Shown: piece by piece, positions 11,670 through 22,505 of the stretch
Layout of the letters: each line of letters opens with the position of its first letter
Numbering within the stretch: the stretch's first letter is position 1
Assembly (NCBI GenBank): GCA_001687465.1
Contig: LVLI01000350.1
Span: forward strand, 35,656-99,655
Reading direction: 5' to 3'
DNA: 64,000 nt
Source of the DNA: Halocafeteria seosinensis
Taxonomy: Eukaryota > Sar > Bigyra > Bicosoecida
Position numbers and translations under genes: made by a program
Notes under the pieces: generated by a model
Seen by the model: the letters and a program-made list of their open reading frames with translations, nothing else
What the model was told of the DNA's origin: nothing
The model's database searches: none

Positions 11670-13302
11670 ATGGAGGAGGAGGAAGCACTGCAACGAGATA
11701 CGGAGACCGATATACGGTATATCCTCGAGTCCTTCGCCCACGAGCAGCGTATGTCCTACAAGAGCTTTAAACGCGTTTGGAAGAGCATTAAAGGCCCTCT
11801 ACTACACCAGTGCCTGGCCGACGATCATTACGACACCAGACAATTCAACTATCTGAGCGTATACACGCATCTTTTAGGTATGTAGCAGGAGATACAGATG
11901 AGGAATCCAAGATATCTTTGATAATGACTGTAATACGCTTTATCCAGCCCATTTACGTGAACCGAACTTGTTCATTCGTCTGGGTGTGATATACGCCGTG
12001 TATACGATCTGCTGGAGCTCACCTTACCAACACAAAACGCCGATCAAAGTGTGCCCAGGTACGTTGAGCACCTCACAAGATGCTTGTAGGGGACGGACGA
12101 TATTTGTTATTTCATGGCTTCTCTTGATATTTGCTGTCTCAGAGACATGGAAACAAATATTGTCTCTCGTCAGATTTGCTTCTCAGTATGAATTGTCGCG
12201 TGTGACCTCACAAACGAATGGAGACACTCGTCCTGGAGACCGTTGCGATGTTGGAGACATCGTTCGCTTCTTGTATCATAAGAGGATGTGGTCATTCGGT
12301 TTGTACAATGGCCCAGAAGGGTTTGAGTATATATCTCTGAAAGCACAACGGAGGATATCGTTTGGATTGATGCGTTTGAACGTTGATCCTCCCAGTGGAA
12401 ACAGCAGCACTGCTCCACCGCCAACCTGCTTGTTTGAGTTACACGATACGGGTTACGACTTACCCCAGAAAAGCCGAAATGCTTCAGAAGCGCAGAAGAA
12501 AATGAAGAACGAGGAACGCCTCTTGAGAAATTACCGCCGTAATGCGTCCTTCATCTATGCCAGAGCATCAGGAAGATTAAAAGGCCAAAACCATGTGGAG
12601 TGGCACGCAGATGGCCTGGACTCAGCAATAACAGCTGCTGATGCTTATAGAAGCACGTTGCGTAACCTTGAGAGTAAATCTTCCCTATTTAAGCGGATGA
12701 ACCTAAGTGCAGGCAACGAAGAATTTGACAGAGCTGCAGATCTCCTCACCCCCACGAAGCGAAGGAAGAAGGTTGAGGGAAATGTTAACATGGAGTGCTT
12801 TCGCGTACCAGAAGATGCATCTCAATATCTATCTGATTACGTGAGGCCAAGGAAAGAGCTGCAGTTGATGAGAGCTCGGTGGACAGAAATCAAGAAGCAA
12901 TCCTCAGAGTCTGGTTGGGTGGAGGGTGACACACAGGCTGACGAAGCTGTGGCTGCACAAGCATTTCGACCCAACAAAAATCCTAAACCAAGGGATACGT
13001 TCGCGCCAGCATATCTCTTTGAGCATGGAGGTTCGCAGGAAAATGTCAAACGGAAATTCGCTGTCGGTTGTGTGGATATGGGTCTCAACTTGAACAGTAT
13101 CAACCTCTCGAGTCACTCGAAAATATGTCATTTACTAACGGAAACAGATATTCCTGCTGACCGAAAGGTCTGTTCGAATGAGGTTCTTGAGGAAGTGTCT
13201 TACGCTAACGATGCTCCATTCATCGAAGTAATGAGCAATCTGCCCGACGATGAGCAGCCTGTTGATGAAGGCGATGGCGAGGAGGAGGATGAAGAAGCAT
13301 AA
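11670..13302 (+). CDS. SNAPC1: snRNA-activating protein complex subunit 1 (SNAP43-like)
   Basis: Subunit of SNAPc, the nuclear factor that binds proximal sequence elements of snRNA genes for RNA polymerase II and III transcription. Exons 11670-11877, 11948-12058 and 12143-13302 give 492 residues. The SNAPC1 core is in the first 220 residues: MSYKSFKRVWKSIK, then LFIRLGVIYAVYTICW (compare the family pattern QIRVGALYLLYGLY), then KVCPETWKQIL and the helix around residue 135. The C-terminal half is polar with an acidic last ten residues and no known domain. The second intron (84 nt) has no stop in frame, so an unspliced reading also stays open. Splicing is favoured because it restores the conserved KVCPETWKQIL junction. 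Family assignment is good; the long tail is lineage-specific. Confidence 0.82.
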
Positions 13303-13746
13303 AATAGTATTGCACGAGTGGTAGGATTAGCCAGAAAGAGGGCATTTCGAAGCGCCGATCAGGACGTATGCTGCCATTCCCTCCTTCATAAGCTTGTGTT
13401 GGTACTGTTGAGATATATCATATCGCACAGCCAGTAGACTCTCGGTCTGGTGCTTCTTGGATGGATATTTCTCGTGCATGTGAAGAATATACGAGGTCGG
13501 CAGGCTCACGTGATATTATAAAACGAAACTTCATGTGGTGCTCTTTACAACTGTTCATATACTTCATTCTTTACGTTCATTGGTACTTCCAAGTTGAAGT
13601 TCCAGATTGGAGCTGTGAATGTCGGATTCTTGAAGATAGTCAGTTCATGGATTTCGTGTTTGTCGCTTCCATACGCTCGTTCGCAGTCAGACTGCATCAT
13701 GTCTTGCAGCTTCCGCTTGTTGTGCGTGCCGTAGTCGTCGAGAACA
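13303..13746. other. 444-base gap between SNAPC1 and kinesin; minus-strand open frames of doubtful value
   Basis: This gap contains two short minus-strand frames, about 13545-13700 (starting MMQSDCERAYGSD) and 13327-13480 (ending ASKCPLSG). Both look somewhat protein-like and would be divergent from the kinesin gene. No convincing splice pair joins them and no family is recognised, so they are not called as a gene. The space must also hold the kinesin promoter and the SNAPC1 3' end. Confidence 0.4.
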
Positions 13747-16373
13747 ATGGGGAAAGATGATGGCAAAGAAGACATCACGCCGCAAACGTCGGCCCAGGAA
13801 GAGGCCGTCAAAGTGGCTGTACGATGCCGTCCTTTTAATACACGGGAGAAAAATGGAAACATGAAGTGTGTGGTGGAGACCGAAGAAAGGCGTGATACCA
13901 AGTTATACGACCCGGAAAACCCCGAGCAGGACCCTAAAGTGTTCACGTACGATCACAGTTACTTTTGGGACTGTGAACAGGAGACAGTGTATAATGACAT
14001 TGGACGCCCCATTGTCGACAAGGCGCTTCAAGGATACAATGGGACCATTTTCGCTTACGGCCAGACAGGTGAGACTTGTATTTCCCTTGACAGGAGTGAT
14101 GGTAACGTGACATTGCTCTTGTTGCAGGCTCTGGAAAGTCCTACTGTATGATGGGTGAGGATGAGAACCCTGGAATTATACCCAGATTGAACCAGGACTT
14201 GTTCAAGTACGATTTCGTTACTAGCTTTCGTTTTATCTTAGCCCCTGTTTTACTTAAAATATGGCTCGTCTCTATGGCAGGCAAGTGGAGACAATGAAAG
14301 AACAGAGACCGAACAACGAATTTATGATTCTGGTTTCGTACTTGGAGATTTATAACGAAGTCATCAAGGACTTGTTGAACCCTACCGACAAGCACTTGAA
14401 AATACGTGAACACCCGAAAATGGGAGTATACGTGGTAAGTTACATGAGTATCAAAACCGACTTTCCAGGTTCTGAATTTATGTGACTGGGGCTTGGTTGT
14501 CCAGCAAGATCTAGCTGAATTGGTGGTCGAGAAACCTGAAGATGTTACGCAATTACTAGAGCAGGGGAACAAAGTCCGACGAGTCGCGGCTACTAACATG
14601 AATGATAGAAGCTCGAGAAGTCACTCGTGTTTTATTATAAGGATCGAACAGAAAGAGAAGGAGGATATGGGAGACGGCAAAGAGCGTGAAACCAAACTCT
14701 CAGCGAAGATTAACTTGGTCGACTTGGCTGGCTCAGAGAGAGCAGAAAAAACGGGGGCAGAAGGTCAACGACTAAAAGAAGGCGCCGCCATTAACAAATC
14801 CCTGTCAACTCTAGGAAATGTAATTAATGCTCTGGCTCGAGGTAAAAACGAGCACATCCCGTATCGTGATTCCAAGCTGACTCGTTTGCTACAACAGTCA
14901 TTGGGAGGGAATAGTTTAACAGTGATGATTGCTACTATCAGTCCGGCCGACGACAACCGAGATGAGACGCTTTCCACCTTGCAGTATGCGAATCGAGCCA
15001 AGGCAATCAAGAACCAGACCAAGAAGAACGAAGATGTGACACAACAAATCATCCGTGAACTACGGGAGGAAATTGAGGACTTGAGAAATAAACTGCGTGA
15101 GTACCAAAACGAGGGAAACAATGAAGTAGTGGCTGAAATGAACGAAAAGCTTGAAAATCTGAACCGTGCGAAGAATGAAACGTGGGAAGAGAAGCAGCGC
15201 CTTTCCAAACTTTACGAAGAAGAAAGACAGAAGAATATCCAAAATGAGCAGAAGATTCGATCTGTCATGAGCAGTATCAAGGACGACAATAAAGAACTCT
15301 TGAAACGCATGAATGAACGATACGATGAAAATAACAAACTGAAGAAGCAGTTTAAACAGATGAAGGAAAAGTACTTGGGCCTACGGGATACGATGGCGTC
15401 GAAGATGACTGAGTATCAGCGGTTGTATGATGAAGATGGTGGAGAGGATGGCCCGAATAAAGACAGACTTGCAGATGTCGTTTCCGAAATTGAGGAGACT
15501 CAAAGCGAAGTAAGGAATCCTCTTTCGATTGAACAGTGATGCTTGCTACACCCTGTTTCTACTCTTGCCTTGTTTACTCACTCAGGTTGAAAAGTATAAC
15601 AAGCAATTAAACGATCTAAAATCACAAATAGAAGAAAATGACCGCCTTTTGAATGAGGAAAAGGCTGAAGCAGCTGCACAGCGCATGATGTTAGAAGAAG
15701 ATGCTGAGTTACGGAAAGCAATCCAAGAAGAAGAGCGAGCCAACCTAGAAAAGCAGAACGAAGAGAAGATGAATACGGCCTTGGAGGAGGAACGAAAGCG
15801 GCTAAAGGAGGAAGCAGAACGCGAGAAACAAGAGCTCCTGAAGAAGTTTGGAGAGGAAGATGGGATTCAAAGTTCTCAGCGAGAACACGATCTAGAGCTA
15901 GAGCTGCTGCAGGTCAAGAAGGACAAAAGCTTATTGGCGCTGGAAGTTGATAGGCTGAAGAACGAACACGAGCAGGAAATGAATCATTTGAAACAGGAAC
16001 ATGAGAAGAAGATTCGAGAGCTCAAGGTAAGCAGTGTGTCAAAAGTGCCATTGCAGTTTGGCCCTTTAATTTGTTTATGTCGACCTATACACAGCGGAAA
16101 GAACTACATATGTTTCGAGAATTGACTGATGGCTTTGAAGAGCAGAAGTCAAAACTTGAGAAGAAACTTCAGCACACAAAGAAGCTATTGCGGCATGTAA
16201 GTAACTCCGTCTCTCAATCCCTCATTCATTCAATTCCTAAGCGGGTATTGCTTGACTCTCAGGCGTGTGATGACATTAATACTTTGTTGCAACGCAATAA
16301 GGCATTGGAAGCGGAACTGGGATACCCAAAGGAAGAACCAGTTCTAAACACCCAACAAACCACTGCTAGCTAA
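13747..16373 (+). CDS. Kinesin motor protein, kinesin-3-like head with coiled-coil tail
   Basis: Microtubule plus-end-type motor with an N-terminal head. Seven exons (13747-14068, 14128-14206, 14281-14434, 14505-15509, 15586-16026, 16095-16196, 16263-16373) give 737 residues. Motor landmarks are VKVAVRCRPFNTRE, FAYGQTGSGKSYCMMG (P-loop, split by intron 1), NMNDRSSRSHS (switch I), NLVDLAGSERAEKTGAEGQR (switch II) and TLQYANRAKAIKNQ. The neck (IIRELREEIEDLRNKL) and the VREHP-like IREHPKMGVYV segment resemble kinesin-3 (Unc104/KIF1). The FHA and PH domains of classical kinesin-3 are absent; residues about 430-730 are coiled coil. Subfamily is therefore tentative. The P-loop has Ser where most kinesins have Ala (GSGKS). 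Confidence 0.93.
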
Positions 16374-16609
16374 GCTACATTCAGAAAATATACGCTTCAC
16401 ACGCCCATACACATGATACTACCCAAATGCCATATTATGCCCCCTTGGCCATTACTGTATCCTTGATTGGTTGAAGCACCGTAGTCTTCTCAAGATCTCC
16501 TTTAATTTTTGTTTAGAAGTTGTTGTTGTTGAACGCTAGCATTCTTTCTTTCGCTTGATGCTATTTCTCTACGTATTACTTACCGTCGTGGGCCAGTAAT
16601 TAAGCCAAT

Positions 16610-18889
16610 ATGCCTATGTCAACGCACTCGGATCTCTTCAAGAGCGTTTCCTCAGCAGAGGAAAGCGCTCCTCCTGAGGCTGCAGAGATCGATGGGTACG
16701 TTATAGATGCATACTAGGCTCATTATTTTCCTCCTCTGTTTACCGTGGGGGTCTGTGTGTGCGCCTATGCTGCAGGAAAGCGTTCCCGCTGACCTTGGTT
16801 CCTACCCCTGGGAAACGCATCTCAGTGGGCGATCTTCGTCTTTGGCTGCAAAACCAGAAGCATAGAGACCATTTACTCGAGGATGTGCACGAGTACGGCG
16901 CTGTACTCTTCCGGGGATTCGACTTCCATGACGCTCATGATTTTTCGGACTTCCTCGAGGCGCTCAATTTGGAAGTCATGCACCCTCAAGAGAAACCAGC
17001 TCATCATCAGGAACCTGTTGTGGGAAATCGGGTTACAGCTTCCGATGAACGCGTTGCTGGAGAGCCCATTTCCTTCCATCATGAGCTCTCGAATCTACCC
17101 CGCTCCCCCGTGTATGTGCTGCTGCACTGTGATACCCCCGCCACGGACGGAGGAGAAACGCCCCTGGTATGTGTTGGATTAGTAGCCAGTGTACTGGGAT
17201 CAGTTTACTTGTTACCCTTTCTTCTTGTGTATGTGAACTCGTGCAGGTTAGGTCAGATAAAGTGTACAACTATTTTATCAAGTCTCATCCTGAGTTTTGC
17301 GCAAAAGCTGAAGGGTTAGGAGTGAAGTATGTCAGCATCCTTCACGCCGACGATGGCCCCACAAACGAAGGGGGACTTGGGTGGAGATCTACTTTCAATG
17401 CTTTTACCAAGGAACAGGCTGAAGAGAGAATGAAGCAACTGGATATTCACTTTGAATGGTTACCCAATGACGACCTGAAAACCATTACCCCTGCAGCTCC
17501 AGCAGTGCAACTGCATCGTGAAAGCGGAAAGAAAACGTTTTCTAGTTCTATTGTGGCGGCATTCAGTGGATGGATCACCTCTTCAAAGGACCCGAAAAAA
17601 GCAGTCCGTCTAGGAGACGATACGCCTGTTGATCAGATGGTGCTCGATGACCTTGTTCATTTCATGCGCCGAGTAAGTGTAATTTCGTCTGGTTACTGTC
17701 TTTGAACAAATGGAATTCAAGTTATTGCGCGGTGCAGGAATGCGTCGCACTCAAATGGCAAAAAGGAGATGTGTTGATAATTGACAACACAATAACGATG
17801 CACAGCAGAAACCGATACTCATCTCCGCGACGAGTTCTCAAAGCATTGGCGCGCCACCCGTTACCGCAACCATTGCAAGTTTGTTCTCCAAGTGAAGGAA
17901 ATGGAGGTAAATCTCCATGTGTCATGTTGAACAATGGGCGGAAAATGCCGCTAGTAGGACTCGGTTTGTGGAAGCAACCTGGAGCGGAAATGGCGGACCT
18001 AGTTTACAACGCTATTAAGAATGGATATCGCCATTTTGATAGCGCTGCTGACTATGGAATAGAAGAAGACTTAGGCCGTGGTATAAAGCGCGCTCTTGAA
18101 GAGGGTCTTGTTAAACGTGAGGATCTATGGATCACGTCAAAGTTGTGGAACACGTTTCATGCCAAAGAACATGTGCGAGAAGCGTGCTTGAAGTCTCTGA
18201 GGGATGTTGGAATTGACTACTTCGACGCGTACTTAATCCATTTCCCAATCGCACTACGCTACGTGCCTATTGAAAAACGATACCCGCCGGGATGGTTCTA
18301 CGACCCAGACTCTGAAAACCCGAAGATAGAAATCACTCATATTTCCATTAGTGAAACTTGGAAAGGAATGGAGCAGTTGTATTTCGAAGGGTTGACAAAG
18401 ACGATTGGTGTATCCAATTTCAATGTGCAGTTGATCCGGGAATTAATGTCGAACTGCGACGTCAAGCCTGCGCTGAATCAAGTCGAACTTCACCCATATC
18501 TTAGCCAAAACAATCTGGTCCGTTATTGCAGAGAACAGAGTATTATGGTGACAGCGTATTCGCCGTTAGGCGCAGGGTCGTATACTAGCATGGGACAGGC
18601 TGATGCCTCGGAGTCAGTGTTATTGGACGAAAAGGTTAAGTCCATCGCCTCCAAGTACTCAAAGAGTGCGGCCCAAGTGGTCTTGAAATGGGCTGTGCAG
18701 CGCGGGACCTCTGTGATCCCGAAGTCTTCCCGAACGGAACGGTTGAACGAGAATATTGATCTCTTTGACTTTGAACTGACAGATGACGAAATGGCTACGA
18801 TGGCTTCTCTAAACAAAAACCGACGATTTCTTGATCCGGCAGCTTTCTTGGAACAGGTGTTCAACACGTATTGCCCCTTGTTTGACTAA
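16610..18889 (+). CDS. TauD/TfdA-type dioxygenase fused to aldo-keto reductase
   Basis: A two-enzyme fusion of 684 residues from exons 16610-16695, 16776-17166, 17247-17672 and 17738-18889. Residues about 25-340 match the Fe(II)/2-oxoglutarate TauD-like family of plants and fungi (clavaminate-synthase-like): GAVLFRGFDF, ISFHHELSN (metal-binding His and acidic residue), GGETPL, FNAFT and HSRNRYSSPRRVL (second His and the 2-oxoglutarate Arg). After a linker of about 25 residues comes a complete aldo-keto reductase: MPLVGLGLWK, HFDSAADYG (catalytic Asp and Tyr), WITSKLWN (Lys), YLIHFP (His) and IPKSSRTERLNEN (NADP binding). The VPIEKRYPPGW segment resembles xylose/aldose-6-phosphate reductases. 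Both halves share the last exon, so the fusion is genomic. Substrates cannot be read from sequence. Confidence 0.92.
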
Positions 18890-19570
18890 AGCATAGCCCA
18901 GCTGATGTGATGATGAAATAACATTGTAGATGCAACTTCGCGAGTACTAGTATCTAGAAATTTGAATGCATTCTTCAATCCTTGTCTGTCGTAGGCGATT
19001 ACCGACAACCTAGGTAACAGTTGGCAGTCATTTGACTTCCTAGAGCCCAACCGGAATAATCGACACTAATCTTGTTCCGGCTTTTTATGCGTCGTTTCCC
19101 CGGGGGAGTGCCCACCGATCGAGCATATCGACGGACAAACTAAGTTTTGTGCACGTACACTCTGCGTTCTTCACGTGGCGGCGATACTTTGAGTCTTACC
19201 AGTAGTTTATATTGAAAAGTTGTATCAGAAATGTGTGGTGAGAATTCTGCTAGCGAAAAATATAAGATTTCGCAATTTGTCCGCTAGTCGTGTACGGTGA
19301 TTGTCTGGGGTTCCACAGAGGCAGTTCATTCCAACCCTCGAGACAGACTAACAATTCCTTTCCTAGTTTGTGAAGATCGACTTGGAACAATACCGGTGCG
19401 GGTGCGGTATCCGGGTGACGACCGTGCCATGGGCCGGGACAGACCCCGCCCCCTCCACAGATTTTATGCACCATTGTTTACGTCCCATAGTTGATATAGA
19501 TACATAACATTGATACTCACGGGACAATTTTTTATTCTATTTTCAATTTTCCGGGTGGAGAGACGGCAGG
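18890..19570. other. Intergenic, 681 bases
   Basis: No coding, RNA or repeat feature was supported on either strand. The stretch holds the 3' end of the dioxygenase-reductase fusion and the promoter of the SAP30-like gene. A short minus-strand frame at 19250-19474 is Gly/Pro-rich at its start and is treated as chance. Confidence 0.5.
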
Positions 19571-20734
19571 ATGATGTCTAACAATACGTTCTACCACGGG
19601 TACGCCTCGGCCCCACCCCGATGCGTCGTGGATTTTTCACAGCTTCCAATGGACGCTCTAGTGCGCTACGCCACGCGTTTTGGGATCGCTTTGCCCCCAG
19701 ACTCGACGCGCAAGGATCTGGTCGAAGCCGTCACGCGACACTATGACGTCCGCCTGGACGTGGGAGATGAAGAGGAAGTGTTAGCGCGATTCGTGGATTC
19801 TGTACGGAAAGCTGGCTTACGAGATCATCCCAATCAGTTCGATTATAACCATTACCCAGGCGAATCAACGCATCCGATGGTCGGGCGAGACTATGAGATG
19901 ATGCAGCAGCAACACCAGCAACAGCAGCAGCAACAGCAATTTCAAGCGGCCCATCTCCGACCGGGAATGCAACCGGCGGCATTTATGGACCAACAGCAAC
20001 AAATGTATAGTGACCCCATGATGATGCAAGGATACCCGGCCTTTGGAGTGCCCATGGATCAATACGGAGGTGCATTTTTCGGACCGCCAAGAGGGGATTT
20101 CGATGATGGGCAAGACAGTTATAATGGTGGCCGCCGCAGCAATGGGGGAGGCCGCCAAAGACAACGACGACCGAAGCAGAACAAAACTGGTGGAGTTCAG
20201 TCTCCTAACTCCAGGGTACGTTGTGTCAACGATGTAATGCTTAAGACATTGATATGCGAATGTGACATTTTATTCTCTTTTTGACCGGAGTTGCAGGACG
20301 ATGATATGCAACCATACGTTGTCCCCGAGGATGAAAAATTTATAGCATGCGATCATTCTCATTGTGAGAAAGAATGGTAAGCTTTCTATATTGAATCACT
20401 TACGTTTCAATATTGGATCAAAATGATTCTCGGTTATATGTTGCGTATTGCAGGTATCCGCTTTCTGAGGTTGGCCTAACCAGCGATACAATTCCTGAAG
20501 GGGAATGGTATTGTCCCCAGTGTCGGGCTCATCCTGATGATTATTCAACTCCCGCAGAAGTTCCAAGGAGTAAGTTACAGGGATTTTGATGCTTTTCAAT
20601 GAAATGCCAGTCGTAGGACTCTTGGTTTGGTCTATTTCACTTCGTTAGACACAGACCGGTTCGGACGACAAAACCGTAACGGGGGTGCCTCTGCTGCCAT
20701 GGCAGCTGCCAACAGCCGCAAGCGACGACGATAA
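19571..20734 (+). CDS. SAP30-like Sin3-binding protein with a half PHD finger
   Basis: Probable subunit of a Sin3/HDAC-type chromatin complex. Exons 19571-20215, 20297-20376, 20454-20569 and 20649-20734 give 308 residues. Residues about 19-78 (VDFSQLPMDALVRYATRFGI followed by a KDLVEAVTRHY helix) resemble the Sin3-binding domain of SAP30. A Gln-rich stretch with a CAG/CAA tract, a Met/Gly-rich region and an RGG-like patch follow. Residues about 216-265 align with the ING-type PHD finger (FIACDHSHCEKEW, GLTSDTIPEGEWYCPQCR). Zinc ligands 1, 2, 5 and 6 are gone: YCLC has become YVVP, and the His and Cys of WFHFSC have become Pro and Glu. Ligands 3, 4, 7 and 8, which form the second zinc site, are kept. 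The C-terminus is basic (SRKRRR). Confidence 0.82.
19902..19937 (+). repeat. CAG/CAA polyglutamine tract
   Basis: An uninterrupted run of CAG, CAA and CAC codons in the first exon of the SAP30-like gene encodes mostly glutamine. Mixed CAG/CAA codons suggest a tract stabilised by interruptions, inside a region that is otherwise disordered. Confidence 0.85.
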
Positions 20735-21388
20735 ACTGGCTGGAGGATCAACGGGAAGACAATTTCTGAGATTGTTGCGCTAAGGCGAATGTATTGGCTG
20801 CTTTTTGGCAACATATTAGTATATCCATACCGATCCATTTGTAACAGAATACACAGGGTACTTTTTCGACCACGTTGCATAGGTAATGATGGAGTAGTGG
20901 ATTGCTAAAGATGTACATTGTTCTGGAGCAGACATGATGGAAACTCGCAACAAGCCAGACACCTGTGACGTACAAAGGAACACGAAAAACGTAATTTCAG
21001 AAGCTTGCGTTATGGGCAACGACCAAAACGGAGGTGTAGTCTAAGCGTAGTACCATAGCTGGAGAGCAGAACCTCCAGTATGGGTCGCAAATGGCTAGAC
21101 CATCTCTTTTCCAAAGTAAAAAAAGAGGGTATACTCGCTTTGGCGCACTTATAAAGTGAGGAATAGTATGGCAATTTTACTAACCACACATGCCGAGGTG
21201 CGCGTACCCACAAAAAACTAAGCAGGACTCAGTCTCATTATATCAGTTTTACAACCCCCATAAAACACATTGTGCTTTTGTCGGGGTAGAAAGTAATCGT
21301 CCTTGCCCTAATTTCCCTCTCGAGCTATATGAATTGGTGATGGGACTGGAAACTTACCTTTTCATGCGCTCGGAAAAATCCAATCTTG
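20735..21388. other. Intergenic, about 650 bases
   Basis: Only short unsupported open frames are present on either strand. Nothing could be annotated beyond the 3' end of the SAP30-like gene. Confidence 0.4.
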
Positions 21389-22407
21389 CTAGGTAAGGAG
21401 CAATGGCAGTCTGCAATAAATTCGACAAACTAAGAGGTTTTGCACCAGTTTCTTGTCACTTTTTTGAACAATCGACTTATTCATGATAAGGAACACAAGT
21501 CGATGAAAAGGAAAGCCAATTTTTTTGGGCACCGAAACGATTTGTAAAACTGATGTCTTGAAGCTCTTCCTCACAAACAATCCAGGAAGAGCCAGAGCAT
21601 CCGTCGGAGCCGGAGACCTGAGGAAAAAAAACACACGGCACCCACCCTTTCCTTCTTTCTCTTGTGCGGTCTGTACCCAACAAACGGTGGCTCTTTTGAC
21701 TCAGACAGCCGCGTTTGTATTGGAACGCCGCGAGGTTTATTCCATGGCTACAACTGGCTACTGGTGGGTTCACCGGCTTTTGTATACCGGACCAGTACTA
21801 CAGAAGTAGCGGAATCTCTTTTCGTGTCAATCATCGTCAAAGAACCTTATCGAACACATAAAAAGGCGTCTATATCGCCACTTACGTTGTATAATGCCAC
21901 TAAAATAGCCAGGTGACTGACACTCAGTCTGGTGGACAAAAGCGCCCCTTTCACTGCCTGTAAAGCATTCATACATTGAATATAAGTGAATAATAGCTCG
22001 AGAAATGTGTCTGGATCTCAGCTCCGTCTCCACATGGGCAAGGCGCTAGCCTTATGTGGAGCAGATTCCTATATTTTCCTAGACGAAGTATGCTATCCCG
22101 CGGCAATGTTGGCAGTGGTTTGTATACAGCCATGGGGTTAAAAAGACTGTCCACCGTGGCAGAAAAGCGCGGTATTCTGGTGCAATACAAATGGTGCAAT
22201 CACTTACGTTTGAGCATAGAACAAGGGCGTGACAAACATAGCGAATGAATGGAACCAGATAAACTCCTCTTTCAGTCCCCTTTGGGAAATCACAAAAATG
22301 GTCAGGGTGTCCTCCATAAGGGATTCCAGAGGGGGAGCTGAGACAATGGATGCAACCAGGCAAAGATGACGAAAAGATTGTCCGGTCACAATCAGCACCG
22401 AAGCCAT
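21389..22407 (-). CDS. Possible multi-exon membrane protein, divergent from OAT; not recognised
   Basis: The minus strand upstream of OAT has a good start at 22407 and a first exon to 22208, with hydrophobic stretches (SVLIVTGQSFRHLCLVASIV and EEFIWFHSFAMFVTPLFYAQ). A GTAAGT donor and a CAG acceptor 61 bases on join it in frame to a second exon from 22146 (SLFNPMAVYKPLPTLPRDSI). Later fragments also look coding, such as AVKGALLSTRLSVSHLAILV near 21935 and a final open frame at 21389-21625 with SVLQIVSVPKKIGFPFHRLV, but their junctions are unsolved. Two or more transmembrane helices are likely. No family is recognised. The gene shares a roughly 100-bp promoter gap with OAT. Confidence 0.35.
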
Positions 22408-22505
22408 ATTGTTCCATATCGCGTTATACCGAGTGTTTCGGCAACTTCCCGTCGTCTTTTTCCCTCTTTGATTGCGCGTCTTCGCGAGTAGTACCCGTAG
22501 ACAAG

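Noticed and set aside
13327-13700. Two short protein-like minus-strand frames upstream of the kinesin
   Set aside because: No consensus splice pair joins them in frame and no family is recognised, so a gene could not be supported.
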